64,000 bases of DNA from Adiantum capillus-veneris (taxonomy: Eukaryota > Streptophyta > Polypodiopsida > Polypodiales > Pteridaceae): contig CM043952.1 of the NCBI GenBank assembly GCA_014529385.2, forward strand, positions 63,788,870 through 63,852,869. The letters are read 5' to 3'. The translations under genes were made by a program, and so were the position numbers. Below the pieces are notes generated by a model. The model was not told the DNA's origin. It searched no databases and was given only the letters and a program-made list of their open reading frames with translations. Shown in pieces: positions 46,151 to 57,144 of the stretch. How positions within the stretch are numbered: the first letter of the stretch is position 1; each line of letters begins with the position of its first letter.

Positions 46151-49100
46151 TCATGTACCATCATAGAGCATCTTTTCCAAAGAGAGTGCTTCAGAGTGCT
46201 TGACGAGATCTTTATTGTTTGGTTCCTCAGAATTTTGTCTAGAGTTACACTCATGCTTCATGTAACAATACTTACATGAGACAGTGGCCTTTTGACAGAT
46301 CTTTGGTAGATCCTTTGGTAGAAGGCGACTCAAATAGGGCTTCAAGCGATACCCGTTTACTTTCCTGGAGTGCTCTTTACCATTCAAGTCCATAAGCTGA
46401 TAGTAACTTGAATTGAAAGCCTTCTTGACTATGTATGGCCCCTGCCATCTTGTTTCAAATTTGGCATCAAAACGATTATCGAGTCGATTGTCATACCTTA
46501 CCACAAGATCTCCTTCATTGATGCCTTTGTCCTTCAGTTTCTTGTCAAGCTTCTCCTTTGTTTGTGTGGCTTTCTTCTTATAGCACTCGTATGCTGCTTC
46601 TCTTTTCCACTCAAGCTCAGCTAAGGTAAGAAGTCGATCCATCCATGCTTCTTGATCATCTTGTGCTGATTTGCCATGAAGTCGCATTGTTGGAATGTTT
46701 AGCTCAATTGGCTATAAAGCCTCTTGACCTTATACCAAGTGAAATGGTGTGAACTCCGTGGCTTCCCTATATGTGGTTCGATACGCCCACAAGGCACCAT
46801 CCAAGAAGTCATCCCACAACTTTGTCTTGTTTTTCACCATCGTTCTAATGATGCCTGCAATGACACTATTAGCTTTTTCTACCAAACCATTTGATTGGGG
46901 ATAGTAGAGTGTACTGTGACGATGTAGAATGTGAAGTTCTTCACAGACTTCTGTGAGCAATCCCTTTCTAAACCCTGGACCATTATCAGAAACAATCTCC
47001 AAAGGTGTGCCAAATCTACAACAAATGTGAGTGTAGACGAATTTTCTCACTGTTTTCTCATTTACCTTTGCCACACTCTGTGCTTCCACCCACCTAGTCA
47101 TATAGTCTACAGCCACTAGAATGTAGAGTTTACCATTTTTTGTCCTAGGCAGAGTACCCATAGCATCAATGCCCCACTTTTCAAACGGTCCATTTGCAAG
47201 CACGATTTGCCTTGGACCATAAACCAATCTTCTATTCCCATTTACCTGACAATTGTGACAACTTTTACACCAATGTTGGACATCCACATGCAGACTTGGC
47301 CAAACATACCCCGCAAGCAAAATCTTCTTCACAGTTAATTCTTGGGCAAAATGACCACCACATGCTTCTTCATGCAAACCTTTTAGAATGGCTGGAATTT
47401 CCTCAATAGTTGGTACTCTTCTGCATACTTGATCCCTCCCTCTTTGATAGAGGGAGCCTTCTAGGAAGAGATATGCGCTTGCCTTCTTCATGAGTCTCCT
47501 CTTCTGAGCCTTCGTGAAGTCTTGTGGAAACTCGCCCTCCAAAATGTAGCTAATAATGGGAGTCAATGACTCCAATCCCTGGTATCTCGGTTGCTTGACA
47601 GTTGCTGCCACCATGATGACCTGCACTTCTTTCTCAACACATGTAACTACTTGTTGTGCAAGTAAATCGGCATCGTCATTCTGTTTCCTAGGAATATGAT
47701 ATAGTTGCACTTCTTCAAATTGATTAAACAATCTACGAATGGCATGAACTTTTGTCCGTAAGCTTTCATTCTTGCATGCCCAAATACCTAAAATCTGTTT
47801 AACAATGAGAAGTGCATCTCCCTTTACCATGAGGCGTTGTATCCCTTGGCCAATGCACATCTTCAAACCATGAAGTAGTGTGTCGTATTCTGCTTCATTA
47901 TTTCTAGGATAACCTGGTAGATTGACCTTGTCTTTCATGACCACCTCTCCACTTGGGTTGAGCACCACTAGCCCTCCCCCTGCTTTTCCTGTGGCTCGAC
48001 GAAAAGCTCCATCAAAGAACAAGGTAAAAGCATTAGGAATACTTTTTGGTGGTGGCAATGGTAGGGTCTTTACTTCAGGCACCTTAATCTCCTTTTCATG
48101 CACCCTATAAGTGAGAATCCCTACCAATTGTGCACGCACACTATCTTCTACCTTGAAAGAGTATTGAAACTCTTGCAACTCCATAATCCACTTTGAGATC
48201 CTAGTACTAAGATTCATTTGAGATGACACCCAAGGGAACAAATTCTCTGCGGTGAGAATTACAAAAGGTTTTGGGAGCAAGTAGGATCTAAACTTCCTTA
48301 TCGCAAACATGAGAGAAATCATCATGAGTTCTGCCTCCGTGTAGCCTCTCTCCAAAGCATTCATGACCCTACTAGAAAAGTAGATGGGTCGCATCCTGGT
48401 ACTGTGGGGATCTTGTTGTAATAAAAGTGCACCAATTGTTTCCTTCCCAACACTAGAGCTAACAAAGAATGTGTACTCCCAACATGGAGGCATGAGTGTT
48501 GGTAGCTCTGACAAAATGACTTTGATGTTACAAAAGTACTCTTCAAGCTCATCAGACCATGCAAATTCTACTTGTTGTGTCAACTTTTGCAAAGGATGAA
48601 GCAACTCCGAAGCTAAGTGAATAAAGCGTGACATATACTTCACTTTTTGAATGAATGATATGACCTCTTTGAGATTCTTGGGTGAGGGGAGCTCAATAAG
48701 AGCCTTTGCCTTTGAAGGATCCACCTCAATGCCTTTATAGGAAACCTTGTGACCAAGCAAGATCACTTCATCCTCAGCTATGTGACACTTGTCGGGGTTG
48801 AGTTGACCTCCCATATCATAGAGCTTCTTTAAACCTTCTTCTACCCTTTGTAGATGCAATGATTTTGAGCTATAAATGCAAAAATCATGAATAAAAACCC
48901 TAATGGACTTTCCAAAGAATGCTTGAAACACCATGTTCATGAAGCGTTGGAAAGTTGCAGGAGCATTTGTCAGGCCAAATGGCCTGACTCTAAAAGCATA
49001 ACAACCCCAAGGAGTGATAAAGGTTGTTTTCAATTGATCCTCCAATGCGATACCTATTTGAAAGTAACCCGAGTAGCCATCACACACAGTGTACTTCTCA

Positions 49101-51508
49101 TGACCAGATACTTCATTTAGTATCTCATCCTGAAATGGGAGGGGAAAGTGATCTTTTTTTGTTGCCTCATTAAGTGGACGATAATCCACACACACCCTCC
49201 ACTTGCCATTTTTCTTAGGAGTGACAACAACGGGAGAGACCCACTCTGAATTCTCCACTGGATAAATGAAACTTGCTGCTAGAAGCTTTCTTACCTCCTT
49301 GAGTAGAGCCTGCTCCTTAATGACTCCTAGCCTTCGTAGCTTTTGAGCCTTAGGTGTGGCCTCTGGCTTCAACTCAATCTTGTGTTGAACAACATCTACT
49401 CCACGCACATCGGTGTAGTCTTTAGCAAAAAGCCTCGGAAATTTCCTTAGCACACATTTGAACTCCTCTCTTTCATCCTTTGTAAGTGTTGTAGACAACA
49501 TACCTTCTAACATTCCTTCATCTTCCACCTTTTGGTTCTCTTGGGAACCTACCTCTTCCAAACCTCGAGAAGAGGTCTCCTGGTTGTTTGGCTTAAACCT
49601 TACCCCCATGACTTCAATGGAGGACTCCTCTTCAGTAATGCTACCGCTACTTTCTTCTTCTGAAGTGTTTTCAGTCCAATCTTCTTCCGTCTCACTTCGA
49701 GATGATTCTTCATGGAGCTCATCTTGGCGTTGCTCCTTCATGTCAAAGACAACCTTCTTGTGATTGTCATTCCTGCAAATTAGCTTTCCACTCTCCCAAT
49801 CCTGCAAAGCTCGCATTTTCATTAGCCATGGTCTTCCTAGGATAAATGGGTAACCATTTCCCTTGGTAGACATGACATAGAAATCCACTGCCTTCTTAAT
49901 GCCAAAGGCCTCCACAAAAACATTTTTACAAATGCCTACGCACCTAGCCTTGATATTGTTTGCCATTTTCACTTTGATTTTAGGTGTCTCATGGATGTGC
50001 ATGCCTAGTCTTTGCATGAGCCCTTCTGTCATGATGCAAATTTGTGCACCCCCATCCACTAGACCTTTCCTAACCAATCTTCCTTTTATGTAACAATCTA
50101 GCACAGGTGTAATATCCTCGTTCATTTCAGCATGTGCAATTTTTACAACAAGAAAACTCTCTTTTACGTTTCTCCTAGTGCTAACTGCCTTTGTTAAATC
50201 CCTCCTAACTTGTGGGCATAATGCAAGAAACTGAGGCCATGAGATATCAGGACCCTTACCTCGCATGTCTTCCAACAGGTTGTATGGAGCCATACCATGT
50301 CCAAGAGGGAAGTCTTGGAGATTGATACGATGTCGAGTCCTCTTAGCTTCCTTGGTCTCCTTTGCCTTCTTGCCTTGTCCATGGTCACTCTGTGATGGGA
50401 CACCCTCTTTCTCTTTACCTTTTCCTCGGCCACGCTTAATGCCATTTGCTTCCATGTCAACCTCATTTGAGTTTGTCACCTCTACCACATGCACATTTGG
50501 ATCTGGCAAAGGTGGAACTCCTTCTACCCCTTGTGGAGGTGGTCTTGGTCCATTTGGTCTTTGTAGAAGCCTTGGTTGTTGAACAGTTCCTTCACCTGCA
50601 TTCATCACTGGGTAATTCAAGTTAGGTCTACCTGGCTCCCCACGGGGCCAAGGACAATTATACATCCCATGTCCAGACTCTCTGCAATTCCAACATTGCA
50701 AGACTCTCCTAGGTCGTGGATCTCGCTCTTCAGACTTCTTTGCTTGTCCCTTTGGACCTACAGCTTGTGCAAGGTGAATTGAAAGGCTGCTTAAAGATTC
50801 GTTTAACTTCTCAATTACTTCCGCCGTTACCTCAGGAAGCTCTATCGATGTTGATGCTTGTGACTTACCTTTGGGTCTAAGACCTTCTATTGGAACCTCT
50901 CCCCTTAAGCACTTGAGTTTCCGATACTTCTCAGCAGCCCTAGTTTCAGCTGCATCAAAAGTAGTAGGTGCACCCGCCTCAACTTTTACCTTAAGGTCAG
51001 GAAAGAGTCCGGCTATGAACCTCTCCTTCTTTAGAAATTCTGCACCATCACCAGGGTTAGCAACATTTCGTATCCATAGAGCCCAAAGACGTAGAAACTC
51101 TTGCTTGTACAAGTAGTAGTCATCTAAGTCTTTTTGCTTATGAGAAACAATGTCTTGCCATAGTTTTTGAGTGTTTTGGGGATCAAAGAAGTATCTCTTA
51201 AAACGATTCAAAACTTCTGTGTAATTCCCCTTAACTTCCTCAGGCAAAGAGTCAAACCAAGTACTAGCATCTTTCCTAAGGACCACCTCAAACATTTCTA
51301 CACGTTCTTGATCGGTTACTATCCTCTTGATACGGCAAGACATCCTGAAATTTGCTAAAAATAATTCTGCATCCTCTCCTGGCTCTCCAAAGAAAAGAGG
51401 ATATCCAAACATTTGGCGTTGGCTCTCCATTGAATTGATTTCAAAGTGACGCGTTTTTGTTTTTTCTTTCTTTAAAATATTTACACAATAATGTTTTCTA
51501 GCTTGCAA
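46151..51508 (-). pseudogene. Element C gag-pol with dual RNase H
   Basis: One frame from 51508 (inner start at MESQRQMFGYPLFF is likely the true one). Domains: gag core; zinc knuckle CWNCRESGHGMYNC; protease with GLVDGGAQICIM and PFILGRPWL; RT with WRVCVDYRPLNEATKKDHFP and VCDGYSGYFQI; RNase H (RPIYFSSRVM); a second RNase H of archaeal type (TLFFDGAF, NNEAEYDTLL, VKGDALLIV); integrase with zinc region, WGIDAMG, SDNGPGF and NGLVEKAN. The two RNase H domains are diagnostic of the Tat lineage. Lesions: the RT active site reads FIHDFCIYS (His at 48887-48889 for the first Asp), TAA at 46730-46732 and TAG at 46712-46714, both just after the integrase core. Otherwise intact and of normal length. 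Confidence 0.95.
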
Positions 51509-52020
51509 TCTATTCTACAACAAAATAAAGATATTCACATCAAACGACCTATGATAATCAATAAGAGGTAGGATGACAGTTGGTGATGCGAGAATTTCTC
51601 CTACTCTTTGGGCACCAAACATGAACACCATACGTTGTTGAAAATGGATTTTCCTACTAATTGCAATGTTTATTCTAATGTGTGGAGTGAAATGGAAGGG
51701 AAAAACCTCTATTCCTGGGCCATTATCCATGGTCTATGCATGACCTAATGCTTAGAACAAAACAAAATTATAGACGTCCAAACTAAGGTCGTACCTAATG
51801 AGAGGCAAAATAAAAGGATTTACTGAAGCGTTTATCTCGGCCAACCTAAGAGGACCTGAAATTCTACGAATGACACATTGAAATTGCAACTTAGTACTAA
51901 CAATTATGTGTACCTTTTGCCTTGCAATGGGAATGAAGGGATCATACAAATTTTCGTGATTCATGCAAACTACTTGACTATGCTAAAGGTTAATTCTACA
52001 CAAAAATACACAAGCCGTTC

Positions 52021-52036
52021 CTCCGTGAGGGCACCA
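52021..52036 (-). other. Primer-binding site of element C
   Basis: Minus strand TGGTGCCCTCACGGAG, three bases inside the 5' LTR; starts TGG as tRNA-primed sites do. It differs from the initiator-Met and Asp types seen in the neighbours; I cannot name the tRNA. Confidence 0.6.
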
Positions 52037-52039
52037 ATT

Positions 52040-52298
52040 TGAGGCGGTCCGGGGCGGGCAACAAGAAGAGTAACCTCTAGACACCCTTCAAGGCTCCCGT
52101 GCTGCTCAATGGGGCTGGGGCACAACACAACACAAACCAAAACAACAAACCCACAGCCAAATCCCAACTACACAAGGGGCACCACCTAGTTTAAGAGTGA
52201 ACTAGGACGCAAAAGAGGAGAATCGTTAGAGCAACCCACAAACAAGCAAGGAATTTACACTAACCCTAACACCAATGGAACACTCTCACACACTAAAA

Positions 52299-52336
<38 letters not shown>

Positions 52337-54407
52337 TGCTCGGGCTGCTTTGAAACGTATCGGCAATGATCAAGCAAACACAACTATATATTTAAGAAAG
52401 AGAGAGAAAGGGGGAGGGGGTGCTTGTTGCATTAATACCTTCTTACAAATCTGTCATGACAAATCAAAGTGAGATTAGTATTTATTCAACATAGCTTGCG
52501 TAAATTTCACCACAACACATCACATGAAAAGCCACCCCAATCACTGTCTTAAGGCCAGGGGAGTCCTCTCCACCCTGTCGCCCTCTTACAGTATGTGGGA
52601 TTTATGGCTAGATTGATGACAACACCAGAGACAAGCTATCAAGAACTTAACAAAAAACACCAAGACACTTACGCATCATTGTTGTCCATTACTTCACGTT
52701 GGAAGGGAGACAAAGTATCCAAGCTTAGTCCAAATCCACCCTCCTTGATTCAGCGAATGTTGGGCTTACACTAGTAGGAGAAATGATAGATTTCCTACTC
52801 TCAATTGAATGATCACTCTCTCTCTTACAATGGCATAGAGTTCCCTTGCTAATCCCCTATTACAATACATGCACATGCATAAGACAATGAGCTTCCACTC
52901 AAGAGCTCCTTCTAGAGAGGTTGAGTTTGGCTTCTCAAGCTATAGCATAGTGCTCTTGCTTAAGGCTCCCCCCTGTTGTGCTAGCTACACCCTCCTTTTA
53001 TAGCAATTTTGAAGGCTAGGGTTACTCCTCTAACCATGGTTGGGTTAGATTTTCAGCAATTTATCTAATTTCTTTTTCTTGGAATTATCAAGAAGTTGGT
53101 GGGGAAAGAGAGAGGAGAGAAATGGAGGTGATAGGACTTTTCATAGTGGGTTAGTGTTAGTAGAGTTAGTATTAATTTACAAATGGAATTGGATATTTAC
53201 AATGGGAGTATCCATGTAGGATACAAATAAAGAAGAAAAAATCTTAAGAGGTAAGAAAAGGTGGATTTCTTACAAAGTTGATGCTCCAAGTGTCTTGAGT
53301 AGGGCCAATTTTGACGCTTGTTGACGGTCCACTAGCTTTGACGGTACATTTTTTCTCCACTCTTGACCTTCCTTGAGAGACAAGGTAATTGAAGCTGAGT
53401 AATCAACCACCATGATGCTGTCTTTTAAGAGAAGAGACTGAATTTTGTGGTTTTTTTGATAGATATGGGTAAATTGGAGGAGGAAAAATGAGACTAGGTG
53501 GTCAATTTTGGAATGGAATTGTGTGTGGGAGGTATGAGTTCACCATGGTTTCTCTTATTCTTCAAGGTTGAGGAGAAGGTGAGTAGGGTGCAGAGAGGAG
53601 TGGTGAGAGAGGTGGGGATGATGAGTGGAGAAGTGTGTGTGAAAGAGGAAAATGATAAAGTGGAAGAGAGAGTGTGGCTGCATAGCATGGGAAAACTGGG
53701 GTCCACTGATAAAATCATAGCTCACAGCTCGTAGCTCAAAAAATATGAAAAAATTTGAGGCAAAAGTTCAGCCCACAAGCTACAACTTTTGTTTGTATCA
53801 CCTTTTCAAATTCGGAGAGCAAGTGAACTTTAAAAAATCAGCAAAACCGACCGTTTTTTTCCACTGCACAAGGTCCTTGTGGGGTCTTTCTTTGGATGAT
53901 TCTTTTGAATACCTCCAAGAGTGAGCCCTCCATAGTGCATGTATGCATGCCACCTACCCTTGACCTTATTTGGTAGGTCTATAATTGAAGATATTGTTGA
54001 GATTGTGATATAAGTGAATAGTACAACTAAGAAAATCAAATATTGAGGGGTCTAAAAAATATGTACATGTCAAATATAAATAATATAAGTGGAAAAATAA
54101 TAAAGGGGTCAAAATAAATCTCTCTCATTATGAGGCTACCATAAAAAGATAAATATTTTTGGTGTTTTAAGTTTTTAGAAAAAAAAAACAAAATAGATGT
54201 AGGAAGGGAAAAATCACAATAGTGAAAAAATATACACATAAATAAAACTAGTTTTTTTGGATTTTTGTTGGGGTGGAGTTACACCAATTATAAGAGAAGC
54301 TTACATGAAAATATTTCTATATGGAATAAAGAGTATGAAAAATGGTAAGAAAGAGTATATATGGTAACTCACTGTGGCAATTACAAAGAGCCGAAAAATG
54401 GCTATCA
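52040..54407 (-). repeat. 5' LTR of element C
   Basis: 2,368 bp, near-identical to 43445-46122 but with a shorter (GA)n (52302-52333) and lacking about 300 bp near its outer end (junction at about 54350). TATA at 52994-53002. Confidence 0.95.
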
Positions 54408-57144
54408 GTAGAAACACTCCTCGTTCATCACCAATCTTGTCTACTAGTCTTCTTAGGTCATCGGCTTCATTGGCCTCTCTGACTTGTTTCCACAATTCAT
54501 CAAGACCATATATCTCTTTACAATCCTCAGGTATAGCTTGGTGAAATCCCTCGGAAGAGTTATCCATGGTATTCAGTACTATCCTTGGTTCTAATGCTGG
54601 GTCTTTGAGGTTTGGTATGTGATCATGACTAGAATCTGGCTCTTTTAGTTCCTGGTTTGGTGGGATTACTTGTGTAGGCAGGACACAGATCACATCCTCA
54701 GGTTTTGCAACTGGTGGTTCTAGTAAAGCTTGGGCTGTTTAATCATTTTTTGGCACATTTCAAACCTTTGCTTTTCTAGTTCCGCATAGGGATATGTCAT
54801 CCACCTGTGTTCTTGGGTTTGGTTTTTTTTGAGCCTCACATCATAGGCTTTCAAGAGGGCATCTAATGTCTCATTAACATTCTCTGCCAACACAGATCCT
54901 CCTGAACTAGCACTTCTTGGTTTCTCATCCGTGGATGGTTCTTCTAGAGGTTTAACCATCTGTGTAAGAGAAGGTGCCTCCTTTTCCTCATGTTGTTTTA
55001 TCTTCTCCTCAGCTTCAGTAAGCTTCTCAGCTAGGGATTTTTGCTCTTGTTCCCTGGGTGCTTTCATCCTAGTCTTTCTAGCTTTCCAACTATTTTGTTT
55101 GCTCTTGGTTTTGTGACTAGGTCGTCTGTCTTTGGTCTATCATCGGACTCATGTCACTTTCCGTGTTCTTTGTCTCTGGATTCTCATCAGCTTTCTTTTG
55201 AGCTTGTGCTCTCGTAACCACTTGAACTGGTACGACATTTTCATTTTCTGAGCTACTAGGTAGCTGAACAATCCCTAATACATTTGTCGTGTTTTTCCTA
55301 ATTTGGTTTGGGTTTTTCGAGCAATCGGGGATCAAGTGAGTGATGCCACACTCAAGAAAATAGGCATTTACTTCAGTGATCTCCGTATGAGGACATTGTT
55401 TGACCAAGTGGTTGTCACGACTTTTGTGACAATCTGTCTCTAGTTGAGGAGATTCTTTTAGCATTTCCTCTTGGCTATAAGCAAGATTTGACCTAGACAA
55501 GCCGCTATTTGCAATGAATCGCAATGTCCTTTTGTCCATTTCATACCTTCTTTCTTTCGACTGAAACCCAAGAGGTGGAGGTTGTACCGGCCTCACCACT
55601 CCATGTGTTTCTCTCACATTTTGTTGCTCCGAAGGGTAGTACTCACTTTGGTTGCTATACCACATTGTAGCTGGTACTGGCGTTGGTTTATTTGATGCTT
55701 CCATCATTGGCATGTATCTCATGTCTACCGGCATTCTAGCACCTAGCAGCGGAGGTTGTTGTCCTAAGACAAGCTGTGGCCTTCAAACTCCTACTGGTCC
55801 TGGCGCATTCCCCCTAATGTATCTAGGTGGAGTAGGTGCTTCTTGAATAGGTTGTACATACCTCTCCCTAGCATTTTCCATGCTATAATAGCACTCTTCC
55901 CCCGTATGGTTCGTCCATTTTTTCTCAATTTCACACCACTTCGGCTCTCTCGAATCAGACCTTACAAGAGGAATCAAACTCTTGACCAAGTCGTCGATAA
56001 GCTTTTCTTGATCAATAGGTGCCGTTGGCTTGGCAATGGACTCACTTACCTGTGAAACATTGTGCTGAGAGGATGTGTCATCTCCTTCACTCTTTAAGTC
56101 CTTTTCTTTGTATGCCTCACAGTTATCCACTAGATAACTATTATCCACTAGATAAAGAGCTTCTTTGATCAACTCGTTTAGCGTCATCCTCCTTATCATA
56201 TGCAGATCCTTCTAAAGGCCCGCATGTCTCATTCCCTGGATAAAGATCAGCATCAGTCGTGCTTGCGTAGGTAATTCTGCTATCGGACAGAGGTTAACAT
56301 ATCTCTTGAGCTGCAATGATGCTTTGCGTACTGATTCATCCTCTTTCTGTTTGAATCTATGGATTTGCGAGACCGTGTTGTGAGCAATGCCTTTTGGCAA
56401 GAATTCTTCAATAAACTCCTCAAACAGCTCATCTAGGGTCTCAAAATCCCATTTTTCCATTGAGTCAAACCATGTAGCTGCATCATCTTCTAGAGTCAAT
56501 CCAAATCCCGCAAACTGTGTAGCAAAATATGAAACTTCCTCTGCTCTAATCAGTCTTCTAAAAGCCGTTACGTGATCTCTCGAATCTTTATCTCCGGAGT
56601 ATTTTATGTTTACCTATTTCTGGACTTGGGATGGTGTAACTCGTCGATTGTCTACAAGTCTAACCAGAGACTCTCCCAATCCTTCTCTCGTTATCGCTCT
56701 TGAAGGGAATCCTGGTGGCTCTCTTCTTGGAATTCCTATAGGAATTCTCGTGTTTGATGGAGGCATTTGTGGTCCTTCATTGACCAAATATCCACCTCTT
56801 TCTAGTACAGTCTGTGGATTTGTGCTTTCTACAACTCTGTATTCTCGTCCATACTTGTCGACAACTATAGATCTCCATTGACAGTCGACTCCGTATGTGT
56901 TGACATATAAGAGCTTGTAATCCGTTATCTCTTCTAGGTATGGATCTGAGCACCTATAAAGATTGACCTCATTGTCGTCAATGTATCTATATAGTCCTTC
57001 ACTCTCATGACCAATCATCCAAACTCTCTCAACAAGATGGATCTTTATCAATTGCAAGTTTGGAAGATCCATTGTGGGAGGATATTCCTCTATTGTCGGG
57101 ATCTCCAAGCTTGTGTAAGCTACGTTTGAATCTAGGGTAGACAT
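54408..57144 (-). pseudogene. Element B Gag
   Basis: From ATG 57144 (MSTLDSNVAYTSLEIP). An N-terminal 176-residue region of unknown function, then the gag core (DDAATWFDSMEKWDFETLDE and ASLQLKRYVNLCPI). A TAG at 56614 separates the two and another at 56212 follows the core. After a Pro/Gln-rich stretch and a TGA at 55783 come two degenerate zinc knuckles (CHKSRDNHLVKQC, with one Cys replaced by Ser, and ECGITHLIPDC, near 55440-55320). Frameshifts near 55130 and 54725 flank a charged coiled-coil stretch (KLTEAEEKIKQHEEKE). The frame reaches the insertion point of C at 54408 and resumes at 43440. Confidence 0.85.

Larger units (their letters stand above)
43445..54407 (-). mobile_element. Ty3/gypsy Tat-lineage element C nested in B
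   Basis: 10.96-kb element with 2.7- and 2.4-kb LTRs over 97% alike by eye apart from one long gap, a leader, and one gag-pol frame of 1,786 codons. Inserted in the coding region of element B; GTAG occurs at both junctions (43441-43444 and 54408-54411) and B's reading frame continues across the gap when C is left out. Younger than B. Confidence 0.95.
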
